From: Thermochaetoides thermophila DSM 1495
Lineage: Eukaryota > Ascomycota > Sordariomycetes > Sordariales > Chaetomiaceae
NCBI RefSeq assembly: GCF_000221225.1
Contig: NW_006383034.1
Span: forward strand, 2,666,001 to 2,730,000
Direction of reading: 5' to 3'
Length of the DNA stretch: 64,000 bases
The translations under genes were made by a program, and so were the position numbers. This document shows positions 46,032 to 58,609 of this stretch, in pieces (the stretch's first letter is position 1; every line of letters begins with the position of its first letter). Below the pieces are notes generated by a model. It ran no database searches. It was given only the letters and a program-made list of their open reading frames with translations, and had not been told where the DNA came from.

Positions 46032-47620
46032 GTTTAAGATTCAGGGGGTTTACAAGAACTCAGATATGTCAAACTTCAAGCCCTGCCGCCAACGCAGGAA
46101 TAAACGAGTCGGGGCGAGGAATCAATATCGGAATTCAGGATCTTATGATCAGGATGATACCCGCTAAGATTTGCTATTCTATTTTAATGATGCTTGCCTA
46201 CTATATTCGGGTATAGCGCCCTATGGCATAGCGTTGTATATACCCACCATTCCGTCGTCGTTCTCCCCCTTTTTCGGGGCTGCTGTTACGGCCGCGCCGC
46301 ATCTCGGTCCAGCAAGGTCGTGCCGACATGTCCGGTCATGTTTTGTGTCAGGCCGACTGGATAGAAACTCTTTTACAATTTAACTCGATGGGAACAACCA
46401 AGCTGGATCATCGTGGCTTTCAGTACTAATGCTGTGATGCAGTCGGTGGTTCGACAGAACTGGTGTCCACACCTGACAGTCCAAAATCTCATGGGGACTG
46501 CGCCGCTGAGACACAATTCACGCGTTAGGGATATCGACTAATCATGGAGCATGCCCCAATCCTTCCTCATGCCGGATCTTTTGAGCGGCCCGACGGCTGC
46601 ACAAGATTTGGTGATGCGAGACGACACATAATCTTGAACTTAGCATCATCAGGCTGCTCCTCTGGCCATCATGGTCATAAGGCTGGAACACACCAATTGC
46701 GGAATTACCACAAACCGTTTGACCGACGACCAGCCCCGAACAAATGTGTGGTGTGCGGTAGAGGCAAACATGTTTCGGTATCACACTGCTTGCACCGGGC
46801 CGCAAGCAAATCCGAGGGGCTCTGTGTCACCTCACTGATCTCCAACAGCTTCTTTCCAGCCAGTCATTTAATGTGCGCTGCCGCCTGTTACTTCGGCCGT
46901 TCCCTTTTTTTTTGCACTGGATCTTGTGTCAGACGGGCACCGACGATGACAACTGGCACTGCCCATGGCATAGGGAGGGAGCGCCATGGAAAGTTGTATG
47001 TATACACGCGGCCATGGGGCGCTTGTTGTTCTTGTCATCAATGAGCCACGCTCTTGCATAACCGGCTGCAGCAGACCGTGGTGCTGCGCCTCATCCCCGA
47101 CGGCGGCATCTCCGCCAGCGAATCCAGTTAGACCAGCTCACTAGCAAGGCGAGTCGCTGACAAGCGCCTACCAACTGCTTGTGAACAAGTTCTTTTTTGG
47201 TTCGTCGTGTGCATGTGTGCCCATATGACTACTGTGGGCTTGCCACTGCCACTGTGCCACGCCAGATCTCCAGCGCTGCAACGCTATCCAGTTGTTCATG
47301 CATGTGTCTGCGTCTGCGCATCATCGCCATGGGCTTGCACATGGCTTGGGCTTATACTGCCACAGTACGCTCGCACACTTATATCATCATCACTTGCCCC
47401 TCCCCCCCTCCCTGGCATCCGGCCCGGCCCGGCCTTTCGGCCTCTTGTCTCAACTTCCGTCTTATATCAACACCAAATCGCAGCGAGCAAACCGACAAGT
47501 TAAGGGACCTGGCCAGCTTTTGCTGTTGTCCTCAAACGGTCATTGTGCAAACGGCCATACCATGTCCACCGGCGAACAACACGGGCCATCACTTTGACCT
47601 TATTCAACCAACCCTGAAAG
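46032..47620. other. Intergenic region
   Basis: This contains the 3' flank of Bet3 and the upstream region of the next gene. Frames on both strands (for example 46544-47044) overlap and carry no domain. Above about 47400 it becomes C-rich, as in other leaders here. Confidence 0.4.
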
Positions 47621-48895
47621 ATGCTCCTGTTGCACCAACCAGCTCCATCACAACAGCAACCAGCCATGTTTCAACCATCGGCAGCACGTCCAGAGCGGAC
47701 CATAAAATCTACCATGGCGGCCGGCCTGCGGAACGGCCTTTTGCTTTTCCCCGGTTTCCATGGTCCACGAAGCAGAGCGAGATCACCATCACCAGCTCCG
47801 TCAGATTATTCGGTCGGTGAACCGCTTTCTCCCAAAAGCTGTCCTGACCAAAGCTTGGATTACATCAGCCCTTTGTTCCCTGCGAACGATACCCGAGTCA
47901 TGGGGAATAGCTGTTCCAACGATGCTTCTGCGCGAGACCCCCGCCCTGGGAATGACTGGACTGAGCAGCTACTCCCGGCTCGTCCGGCAAACTTCAGTCT
48001 TTCCTCCCCCTCTACCCCTCTCATGCAGCAAGCCCCGCCGCGGCTGGTCATCCCCACCTCGGCCGACACCTCCCATCCTCAGCACGGCTACCAATCCCGG
48101 CCCCGACCCCGGTCCATGCCCCCACAGCGGGTATGGCTCGCTCAGCAGCAGCAACAACGACGTCATCTCTCCCAGGAGTCGGACGCGGAACAATACCATG
48201 GGTACACACCCGGCCATAACCGGTCGATCTCCAGCCCGACGGCGTCGACAATCCCAACCATCACGACAACGACATCAACGATCCCAGTAACACGCTACTA
48301 CCAACTCAAGTTCTACTGCTCAGCCTGCCAAGACGGCCCCTGCAAATTCGCAGACGAATTCAACGCCAACTTTCCCCTCGTCGTTACCCGTCAAGAACAC
48401 GATCCCATCCCCATCACCTCCCTACCCTCTCCACAGTCCCGTCCTGGGTCCAGCGGTGGGGGGAGAACCAAGAAATCCAGGTCCCCTTTCCGCTCGTCGA
48501 GATGGGAGTCCCCATCATCATCGGATGATGCGCCCATCCAGCCGGGGACGACCCCCTTCTCTCCGGGGACTTTGCTTATTAAGATCGATTTTTGTGGACG
48601 GCCCGGGTCGCTGAATTTTTTACTTGGTGTGGGGGAGAGGGTAGGTGAAGTGTTGAAACGTGCGCATGCGGTTGATAGGTCGGGCGATGTACGCGGTGAG
48701 AGTAAGGGGTTGAAGAAGAAGGAGATGTTAGCAGTTATGATGAGGGGGGGTAATAAAGAGGATGAGGGTGAGGCGTATGTGGCTGCGGAGAAGGTTCTGG
48801 CTGAGTTGAGCGAGGTTGATGTGAGTGGGGCGATGAAGGCGGTTTTCAGGAAGGAGGATCCGTATGATTGTGTTTGGAGGGAGGACGAGAATTAG
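47621..48895 (+). CDS. Unknown protein with a disordered N-terminus (424 aa)
   Basis: Single-exon frame starting at the ATG at 47621; the ATG at 47666 (MFQPSAARPER) is an alternative. The first 220 residues are rich in Pro, Ser, Gln and Thr. A more ordered part begins at about 225 with RYYQLKFYCSACQDGPCKFADEFNANFP, containing a close C-x2-C-x4-C trio. A second ordered part is TLLIKIDFCGRPGSLNFLLGVG, with a helical charged tail ending VFRKEDPYDCVWREDEN. I recognise no family. The composition change from low complexity to conserved-looking segments supports a real protein, but no homologue can be named. Expression evidence would decide the start. Confidence 0.5.
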   Translation: MLLLHQPAPSQQQPAMFQPSAARPERTIKSTMAAGLRNGLLLFPGFHGPRSRARSPSPAPSDYSVGEPLSPKSCPDQSLDYISPLFPANDTRVMGNSCSNDASARDPRPGNDWTEQLLPARPANFSLSSPSTPLMQQAPPRLVIPTSADTSHPQHGYQSRPRPRSMPPQRVWLAQQQQQRRHLSQESDAEQYHGYTPGHNRSISSPTASTIPTITTTTSTIPVTRYYQLKFYCSACQDGPCKFADEFNANFPLVVTRQEHDPIPITSLPSPQSRPGSSGGGRTKKSRSPFRSSRWESPSSSDDAPIQPGTTPFSPGTLLIKIDFCGRPGSLNFLLGVGERVGEVLKRAHAVDRSGDVRGESKGLKKKEMLAVMMRGGNKEDEGEAYVAAEKVLAELSEVDVSGAMKAVFRKEDPYDCVWREDEN

Positions 48896-51800
48896 AGGCA
48901 AAGGGGTATTTGGAGGATCAGAACCTTGACGGTTCTAGATGGCGTTTGGGTTCTGGGTTTGGGTATGGGTTATCGGTTGGGACTGGCAGGCAATTTGTCA
49001 AGGTACTATGGTGTTTGTGAGTGGGCTTACTGGTTTTGGGATGTAAAAATGTGTTTCAATAGGCGATATTACGCCATGATGTACTGATTTAATACAAGAC
49101 CTCCATGGATATGATGGAACTCTTTAATTGTGAGGACTTTGGTGTTAAGTGAGTTGACTTACAGGTCGCTCTGCTGAAGATATTCCTATATTTGCTGCTA
49201 GCATGTTGGACAATAAACCCAGAACCTGAGTGTTGACATGACTGTTTTCACACACGATTGGCTCTTTATCATCTGATGCTCCTCAAGACTCTCTGTCTTT
49301 TACCTCTCAACAGGTTATCAACTACCCTATCGTCAACTCATAACAGGTACTGAATTGCGTGCAATCTGAAACTTGGCTCCTATGAAGGTTACCTAGTCGC
49401 TTTCAGGCCTTTCATAAGTCAGAGGAAACTACATGTTGAAAACCTGCAGGAGCCCATGGGTCCCTTGCGTCTCAGCCAAGTTCATCCCTTGCAGGCGTAT
49501 AACTGCTTTTGACTCTTGAGACAAGAAGATGAGGATGTTTTAACACAGTTTATACCCGTAGATCAGTCGAAGTGTTCGAAAAATCCTGACGCATCAGAGG
49601 TGTTTTAGGAGGATGACCTCGAAAGGACTAGTGCCTGAGAGATCTGTCATTTTTAGTCTGTTCGACGATTGGGTCAGCTACTGTTTGCATTTTCTGATGC
49701 CGACTCCCTTGGCAGCATCAGTTTCTTCCTGGAAGGTTTGCCCATCAACAGCCTGAAGAACGCAATTTCATTCATGGTGATAAGCATCCTGGACTTCGGC
49801 CTAGGTTCCATTTCCGTTATCAGCCCTCATCTTTGCGTAACTTCACAGATAGCTGGGCAGTCTACACCTTGTGTGACAACTCTCCTTCCTTCCTGAATTG
49901 GATCCCAAAGACTGGCTCAGCCCAAGTTGATCATCAAATCACGCTGCCAAACCAAGAAATCTAGTGAGTTTTGAGCACACACAGTTTTTTGTAAGCTTAC
50001 TTTGGGCTGGCAGCGTATCACCTTCGGTCCTGCCTAATCGTGCACATTTTTCTACCTGGGCAGCCGAAAATTCCGTGGGAAGTGGTGAGACAACTCATCA
50101 CTGTTGCCACTCAGGCTGGCAACCAGTCAGATGATGGGCAGGACTGGCAAAAATTAGTCATGGGGGTGCCTTGCTTTAGAGTTCATAGCTCTGTGGGAGC
50201 TTGTAGTGCTAAAACATTGCAATAGTTAGTGGATGCAGGTACTAAAGGAAGTTTTGTTGGCCATCGTCAATTGGAATACTTAAAAGCGGCCGACGGGCTA
50301 GCTGCAAAGCGGTGACTGTTCGGGCTATGCTAATATGAGTCACTATTTCCTCGTTGACCACCTAGCAAAGTGTTATCATCACCTTGATCACTTTGGATGA
50401 CGATGATGGTTGGGGGCCTAGAAACTTATCGAGATCAGTGCAATCGACATGCTGCTATCAGTGTGGACGATGCAGAAACGAGGGCGCGGCTGACCGCATT
50501 ACCTTTATATCCGGTTGCTTCCGAAGCTATCCAGTCGATGTTCATGAAGTGGTGTGATTTGGGCAGCGATGTCTTAGAGTAGTAGTTTCCCGGGCTACAA
50601 CTTCCGGGTGTAATTTTGTGGAGATTTGGTATTGGGATATCTTACCATTTAACTAGACAATCTAATGGATGATCACATTCAGGGGAAAATAAGGAGCAAG
50701 ACTTTCACAATTGTAGATGGTAGTCGAAAAGGAAAAAGAAGGGACTTGAAGGGGTCAACAAAAAGGTGCAAATTGCCAGCACATAACAACCATCGCTGTC
50801 CAAAGTCGGGGGAAGCAACTCTTGATAATGAAGTTGTCAAAAACCGGCAGAAACCCACAATGCAGCCCACAACAGGCAAGCGTTGCAGAGGACAGCAAGG
50901 GACCATATAACCACTAAGATTCCCAAGAAACTGGGGCGTGGACAGGCGCTCAATAAAAAGAAGGAAAGCCAAAGTTCAGGGTCTCGCCACCCCAGATTGA
51001 GGCTCAGCTTTGGGGCTCTGCAGCAGCCACAAGCCTACAGCAACCCAGTAACCCAGCTGGGCTTGAGCCCGTCGGATCCCGGCTCACAGCCCCAAGATGG
51101 GCGATGTGGGATGTGGAGGATGGCTGCATCGATCCGATCTGTCGGTGATCTCTTGGCGGGGGGAGTGACGTTTGGTGTTGGTGCTGACGATAAGTGTCTG
51201 TACAACTAGAGTCAGAGTTTAAGCTATCGCCGCCAGCATTTCTCGTCGCTGGCAACACTGGCATTAGTGGCGACATGGCATTGTCCTGGGTGCGTCCGCC
51301 AGAAGGCGTTTGGTGCCAGTTCATCCAGTATGGGCGCAGCGTGTCTCGGATGCAATCTCGGGCCACCCACCGTCCCGGCAAGTGGGAACTTATCCATTTT
51401 CCGCACCACTACAGGGTGATCGGCCGGCCCGTCCTCGCTCGCCAGCGGCCGCATTTAGAACAGAGTCCTCCGTAGCACATCGTGCAGGATAATAACATCA
51501 GGACAAGATGAGATGGCGCAGAAGCAGGTAGAAGGACAGTAACCAACGCATCGGGCTTTGCCATCGTGCCAGGCGGCTCAACAAGCGAGCGTCCAACTCA
51601 ATGGCAAACGAGCGGCCGCACTGCGCCAACCAGAGCGTGCCAGATGCCGGCGAAAACGTGGCACCTGACTGCTGCTGTGTGCCCCAGAGCACCGCAGCAG
51701 ACGTCCCGTTCAAGCTCATGAGCTTAACATAGAGTCTGGATTTTGTTTAAGTTGATTGAATGGAAAGGAATCGAGTCATTGGGCACTCTTTCTGTGGCAT

Positions 51801-53693
51801 TGATACCCCCGGCATCAATCTGGTGAGGGCAGCCATGAGTAGATGTCGTGGTTACTTTGATAGGAACATGAGAATGAACTAAAATTTTGGAAAAGCATCA
51901 GTCTTGTCTGTCCTCAACTCGCGGCCTGAATTGCAAAAGGAAGCGCATTAAGCAGATCGGATCTGATAATTTGGCGGCTCATCATCTCGCCTGCTTACAG
52001 AGCGATAGCCCCTGTAAATCGAAGGCTGTAGCTGGAACCTGATGCACCGGTTATCGGTAGGCCAAGACCCCGTCAAGCGCAAGAGTGCCTGATTCTGCTG
52101 CATGTTTGCCTCATATACCTGAATCGTTAGGCATCAAGGTTAGGAGTCTCAGATGTACGCAGGAGGCCTGCCCAAGCCGTTCCAAAAACTGCGCAGGCCC
52201 GCCGCTTGGTGTCCCGCGAGAGCCTGGCAGATCATCCCCAATCGCTCGCCTTGTTCTTGCCCGTCCTCGCCCCCCCATTGCGCTCAAGCATCGCCGAAAT
52301 TTCCCAATTCCACCACCAACTCCCAACATCACCCCTTCTTGTTCCTCTACCTGTCCTGCTGCTAGCGTCTGGCACCAGCTCTGGGATCGCCTGCACACTC
52401 TAAGACCGCGCCCCGCCGAGCCATGCCAGCTTATTGATGTTCCCAGCGTCGACCTGTCGACCAGCACCGATACTGCCGGATTGGCCCTGCACCGCCGCCG
52501 GTGACGTCCAGGCACTGCGGCGACCACGAGAAGCATAAGGGATCGTATCGTGAATAGAGACACACACACAGAGAGAGAGAGGGCGAGAGGAAAAGTAACA
52601 AGCTCATATCCCATCTGCGGAGCCGCATCGAGAGCAGAGAAGAGCGTGGCGGCCAAGGCACCGAACCGTTTTTTGGTTCAGTGGCGGCCTGTCTCTTTCG
52701 TCGACTGTCGACTATCCTTCAACTCGACTGTCTAGTCTGCTGCGTCTGCTGTCCCACTGGCTGGCTGCCCTGGGCTTTATCATCCCACCAGCGTCATCCA
52801 GGCGTCCGTGAGCGTTATCCACGCTTCGTAACCGAGTGAGCAGCACCCTTTTTCGATCCTTCCCTCAGCAACAGCACCAGCGCCAGAAGCACCGGCCAGC
52901 AGCAGCACTCTCAGCATCAAACACTCAGCACACAGCGCTCAGCACGTTCAGCACAGAGCACCTAGCACCCAGCACGCGCACGCCCAGCCCCCCTCGACCT
53001 GACCCTCGATCGGTTGAAGCTTGGGTCTTGCTGGCATTTTCTTGTCACATTTTCTCCACAACCTACCTCTTCGCATCCGATCGATCTCGATCCATCCTCA
53101 CCATCCCCAATTCTATCGCTATCGTATCGGCATCGGCATCATCCAGCCATTCCAACCCCCTTGCTGCGCTTTGGCCATCGCATTCGGCCGACCGCCTGCA
53201 TCTAGCGCCTGATCGCGATCGTGTCGCACGTCTTTGGACCGGCGCCCATCGCCTGTCGCCAAAAAACGTTTGCCTGTGTGCGTCCCGCCTCTCGTAGAGA
53301 TCGCACAACCATCCAACAGGCTCCGACACGCCTCCCTTATCTGCCACCACCTCCTCACACTGCTCACACCTCGCACACACCTAGCCTTCGTCGCACCGTG
53401 TGCCACAGTGTGTGGAGTTCATCTCAGCAGCACGCCTGCCACAGCACATCGTCTGCATTGTGCATCGTGAGGAGATTTGGCCGTCATAATTATCCGTCGG
53501 TTGCACATACATCCAGCCTACGTCTACTTGCCACGGCCGCCTGAGCCTCTCGCCGAGCCGATCGCAGGCTGCCACACGCAGCACGCTCATCCTTCCCCAT
53601 CCCCTTGCGACCCATCTGCCTACTCGTTCCTCTTTGAGCGACAGTCCACTACCGATTGTCGCGCAGACAGTTGTCTGCACCAATCCGTAAGCG
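48896..53693. other. Long gap and leader of the somA-like gene
   Basis: Nearly 4.8 kb without a supported gene. The first part (49000-51000) is AT-richer; frames such as 49669-49896 carry no domain. From about 52800 to 53693 the sequence is rich in C/A and C/T runs with CAGCA repeats. It probably is promoter plus long 5' leader of the LisH gene. Many short upstream frames start within it. Confidence 0.45.
52868..52985 (+). repeat. CAGCAC-rich repeat in the leader of the somA-like gene
   Basis: Imperfect units such as CAGCAC, CTCAGCAC, TTCAGCAC and CCAGCAC recur across about 115 bases. The tract ends about 700 bases before the start codon. Confidence 0.65.
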
Positions 53694-56503
53694 ATGAACA
53701 CGATGGCTTCTATGCCCACCATGAACGCCATGGGCGGGCCGGTGAACGCGCCGATGAACATGATGAACCACGCTGGCGGTGCCATGGCCGCGCCACAGCC
53801 CACAACAGTCCCTCCGCGTCAAAATCCTCCTCCACATACCCATACCCTGGAGGCTGGTCGCACTCTTCTCAATACCTATATCTATGAGTATTTCATCCGC
53901 TATGGCATGTTTGACTGCGCTCGCGCCGTCTACCAGGAAGATCCCCACATCAATGTCAAGAAGGACAGCCCGGGGAAGATGCGCGACGAGAACGGGAATA
54001 TCATCGGTAACGGCATGGGCGACGATCCCATGGATACAGATTCCAAGGACGGCATCGACCCGAAGCGCCCGAGCGATCTTCCCGCTCCGAACGTCCCGAC
54101 GCCGGTACCCGACAGCTGCTTCTTGCTTGAGTGGTTCTGTCTCTTCTGGGATATGTTCAATTCGCAGAAGGGCAAGGGGTCGAATGGCCAGGTGAACCAA
54201 TACGTTCAACACACACAGGTATGTGTTGTGTTTTTATCGCATCTTGAATCCGTTCTCTGACGGCCTAACAGCAACAGTCGCGTCTTCGGCAGGAACAACA
54301 ACGAGACATGCTTCGGCAAATGCGCCCCGACATGGCCGCCCAGCAATCGTTCCAGCAGCACCTTATGCGGGGTATGCCGAACGGCGCGATGAATATGGCA
54401 ATGAAGCCGGGTAGTCTGCAGAGGGCTGCCATGGCTAACAGCCAAAAGTGAGTCATGAAGCAAAAACATCCTTGGAAAGGGATCTGAGCTAACAGAGTCC
54501 CAGCCCCCAAGCGATGCAGATGCTCCAGCAGAAAGCTGCCCAGATGCAGCGCGATCCCTCTGGAATGGATGGTAATCAGAGACCCGCTTCGCCTAGCACG
54601 GCTGAGAACGCTCCTTCGCCCTCAAAACGGCCGCGACTTGATAGCGGCCCTGGTCCGTTCAACCCGAATCAGGCCGTTATGATGCCGACCGGTCGGCCGG
54701 GGCAAGGCATGCCTGGACAGCAGCAGGTAGGGAACGGCCCTGACACAGCACGCGCACTGCTCCTTCAGCATGGCATCAACCCAACGTCGCTGAATCCTCA
54801 GCAGCTTCAGGCCTTTGCCTCCGCAGTACCCCACGTACAAGCCAAGACTCTTGCGGCGTATGCGACTAACATGTCACAGCACCATGGTAACCAGATGCCT
54901 AACAAGCCCATGGGCAACGTCACCGGTCCCCAAGCTCAGGGCTCGCCAATGGTGGGACCCGGACCCGACGGTAACTCGCTGAGCCAGTACTACAACCCGG
55001 GTGAGATGGGCCCTGGCGGCATGCGGCCCGCTGGTGCCAACGGCCAGACTGGCGGCAGCAATCATGCCCTGCAGGATTACCAGATGCAGTTAATGTTGCT
55101 TGAGCAGCAGAACAAGAAGCGCCTGATGATGGCACGCCAGGAGCAGGATATGAACACGGGCAGCATGCCGCGCACCGATGGTCCCGGCGGCCCAGGCGGT
55201 CCTGGTGCTCCCGGTGGCCCTGGTGCCGCGCCCGGAGGCCCCAATGCCCCAGCTTTTCAGGGCACATCCCCTCCTGGAGGCCGGACCGGCGCCTCTCCGA
55301 ACCCTGCTGACCAGATGAAGCGTCCCGGACAGCAGCTGAACAACCCTGCCAACATGGGATCGCCCCTTCCCGACGGTGCTGGCCAGCAGCGGAGTTCACC
55401 TAACGCCATGAACTTTATGGGCACCGCAAACATGGACCCGAACGCTGGGCCGCATTTTGGCATGAACATGAACATGGCCCAAATAAATGGAAGCATGCGC
55501 CCTCCCAGTTCTCATCCCCAGTTTAACGGTCAGATGAACCCTCAGATGATTGCTACGCAGCGTCAGGCGCAACAGCCCGGTGCCCAGGGCGCGCCCGGTA
55601 TGCAGTGGCCGCAACAGGGAGGCCCGAACGGGCAGATGACGGGGCAGCCGCCGCAGCCACAGCAGGTTCAGGGAACGCCGACGCCCGCTCAACGTGCCAT
55701 GCCCCCGCCGGCCGCCCCGGCCGCCAATAACACTACCGCTACGACTGCCCCTAATCAGGCAAACGCCAGGGCAACCGCATCTCCTCAGGTCAGCAATGCA
55801 GCCCCCCCCACGCCCCAGCCGGCAGCCAAGCCGCCACCGAAAAAGAAAGAAACCAAGACGGCTAAGAGCAAGGTGAGTGTCCCTCGCCCTCGCAAAGACA
55901 ATGTTCAAGGACATCGTCTAAGTCTTTTTGTAAAGACTGACGCGACGCTCAAGGCTGCTGCGCAAAAGAAGAGCAACCCGAACCTCAACAACGCTGGCGC
56001 TACCCCTGCCCCAGAGCCTGACGCTCCCCAGGAGGCCCCGACCCCTGCGACGCCGATTACGCCGGTCAACCCAGGCAACTTCGTTAAGAACCAGCCGCAG
56101 AACCCCAACCCCGCCGGTCAGGTCGTGCCGAACGGACAGCCGCCTGCTCCCCAGCAGCAACAGCAAGCACAAGCCCCTCCTCAAGCAGCTCCTGTGCAAG
56201 CGTCTCAAGCTCACAACCCCGATCCCAACCAGACTAATTTTGTCGACGCTGAGACGATGGTAAGCATCATCCCCGGGCAAACCCTTGTTAGCCCCTCCTA
56301 TTGTGAGCCCATATTACTTACTGACGGTATAGCAGAATTTCCATATTGACTTTGCCAATCCTATGCAGTCCGAAAACGTGATAGACGGCTTCGATTTCGA
56401 ATCGTTCATTCATGACGGCAACGGTGGCGATGATGGCACGTTCGACTTTGGCTCAGGCTTCTCGATGGATCCGGATACCACGATTGGTGCCGGAACGGAC
56501 TAG
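53694..56503 (+). CDS. somA: LisH transcription regulator, SomA/Som1/Flo8 type (about 853-874 aa)
   Basis: Exons: 53694-54218, 54272-54447, 54504-56259 and 56336-56503. The LisH motif covers residues about 56-84 (LLNTYIYEYFIRYGMFDCARAVYQ), followed by the family block CFLLEWFCLFWDMF. A Gln/Arg-rich segment QSRLRQEQQRDMLRQM and a KRPRLD basic patch follow. The remainder is Pro/Gln/Gly/Met-rich, ending in an acidic DFESF/FDFGSGFS tail, as in Flo8-type activators. SomA regulates adhesion, development and virulence traits in filamentous fungi downstream of cAMP/PKA; here this is inferred from family. A 63-nt in-frame segment (55873-55935; GTGAGT...TTGTAAAG) may be a further intron; splicing would shorten the protein by 21 residues. 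The last intron has two acceptors three bases apart. Confidence 0.9.
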
Positions 56504-58609
56504 GTGTCGTACCTCCCATGATCGTGGCCCCTCCCCCTCCTTCCCCGACGAGACCCCGATTGGCGACGGCGTTTAGCAACGGCTCATTCCTGGGATTCGG
56601 GCATCATATACTGGTGGCGTTCTTGGTCGGGTTTTTCTTTTGGTTGACTCTGCTACTACAATGGGCGCGCACATTATTCCCTGGGTTTTGTATCTCTGTT
56701 GCGGCTATGCTCCTTCCCACCCCCTCCTTCCCACCTCATTGGAATACTCTCTTTGAGGCATCTCGCTGTGTCTCGTCCTGTCCGAGCACCGCGCTGGGCA
56801 TTAACTTTTTCTCTTTTTTACTTCCTCTTGAATACCACTTTCTCCTTAAGGACCCACCTCCGTTTTGGGCAAGGTTCGGGCTCATTCTGCCCGGGATCTT
56901 TTTTTTCTTTGTACTTTTTTATGAGGAGAGTACGGATTACCGTTACTCTTTATTTGCCATATTCTCCTCGTTCTAGTTTCTCTTTCGACATCCCGTGGCA
57001 GCCGTTGCTATCGTCTGTCATGTCCGACAAACGCTACATGCACCAATTCCTTTTTGTTTTTCGTCAATCTCATACCACCACCCTCGGGGTTTTTTATTAC
57101 ATTATTCCCTTCACTCTGTTTGCCTTCTCATTTTCCTTTATGTCTCCTAACTTCCTTGTGCCTTTTTCATCTCTCTTAATATCGAACCAAATTTGAGGCG
57201 GGATAGGTTGGAGCTGGATGTGTGAAACACTGGCTGGTGTCTGGTTTGGCTGAAATATTTGGATAGTTGTCAGTTTAAAGTCCTCGAATTGTCCTTGATT
57301 GCTTGTCTCCGCTGTTTTGTGTCTCCTGATATGTTGCAATGTTATTTTTTTGGTTTTGGCTGAAGTTGAAGCTGAGGTAAAGTGAATTGGACTACGTATT
57401 GAAAGACCGCAATGCGCTAGGCTAAGCTGAGCGGAGCGGAGCGGAGGTGTGAATCCCTGTGTGGAATGTCTAAAACGGAAGTCTGCTCGTGGCCAGGAGA
57501 AATTATCTCACTATTTACCTATCTACCTCGTTCTTATCTATCTCTAATACTACAACGATGTTTTGTTCAGTTATTGTCATCTGTACCTTACTGATTGGCA
57601 CCCCGTTCAGGTACCTTTCTCTCGTATTAAACCTCATCTCGTTACTTATCCCTGATGGGATGTCTCTCGTTGGATACTTTTTTTCTTTCGTGCTGAGAAC
57701 TCTCTGTTACATAATGGGGGTGACGACGGAGTATTAGAATGTGAAAGTTGGAGGTGATCACGGTGGATGGGAGGCAAGCCCCAATAGAAGGACGGATCGA
57801 CCTTTGGGGAAATGACTTGGCTGCTAACCTGCCCGCGCGTGCAACCGATTTGACTGCACCGGATGAAGGGACCATCGGACGCTCTAAGAAGCTGGAGTGT
57901 TACCTGGACTCGATGTTTGGGTGGTAATGACTGCCTGGTTATTACGGATGGTCGGCCTGGGGATGTGGATGCGGGGATACCGCATATAGCATGAATAGCC
58001 GTCTTAGATAAAGGGTGATGCTGATGAAGAATGAGGAGAATGAAGAAAAGTTGGGGTACGGGAGGGAATAGGTAGGTATGATTTAGTAGGATAGGGTAGG
58101 AAGGTCTATCGTCATGTGCAGTGTACTCTGTTTCACTCCGGTCCTGTTTTTCTCTGGTTATACCTCGCTTTGATGTTATTGTTTGTTGGTGGTCATGGTC
58201 ATCGTCATCATCATTATCATAATTGATATTTTTATGTTGTCAAGTCGCTATGGTCTTGGGTTTATGTGTTTACGTGTTATTGCCGAGGCAAAGGTATTTA
58301 CCGTTTTAGCATTTTGAACTGTGCTTGGTCTTGGGGAGTGATATGCAGGCACGTTATGTTTGCTCCTAATAGACCCAGAAGAGTTACCTTGTCCACAGCA
58401 AGCATGTAATATGTCTCGAATCGTAGGGCCATCTACAATTCATCAATGGACCAAATTCAGCTCCTTCATGTGCAAGTCTTCCGTCTACGTCAGCATAGTC
58501 TGGTGGCCGAGGAGAACTTGAAGACTCTGCGCAGAGAGTTTAGTCACCCAACTCCCTTTTGGTTAACATGTTGGATGGTCAGAAATGTACATTCGCGTTG
58601 TTCTGGCCC
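56504..58609. other. Intergenic region downstream of the somA-like gene
   Basis: T-rich 3' flank, with a CAT/ATC microsatellite-like patch at about 58192-58222. No gene is seen. Frames at 56518-57196 are T-rich with Phe/Leu runs and are not called. Confidence 0.45.

Noticed and set aside
53221..53544. Short frames upstream of the somA-like start
   Set aside because: They lie in the probable leader, overlap each other and have no motif; kept only as possible upstream frames.
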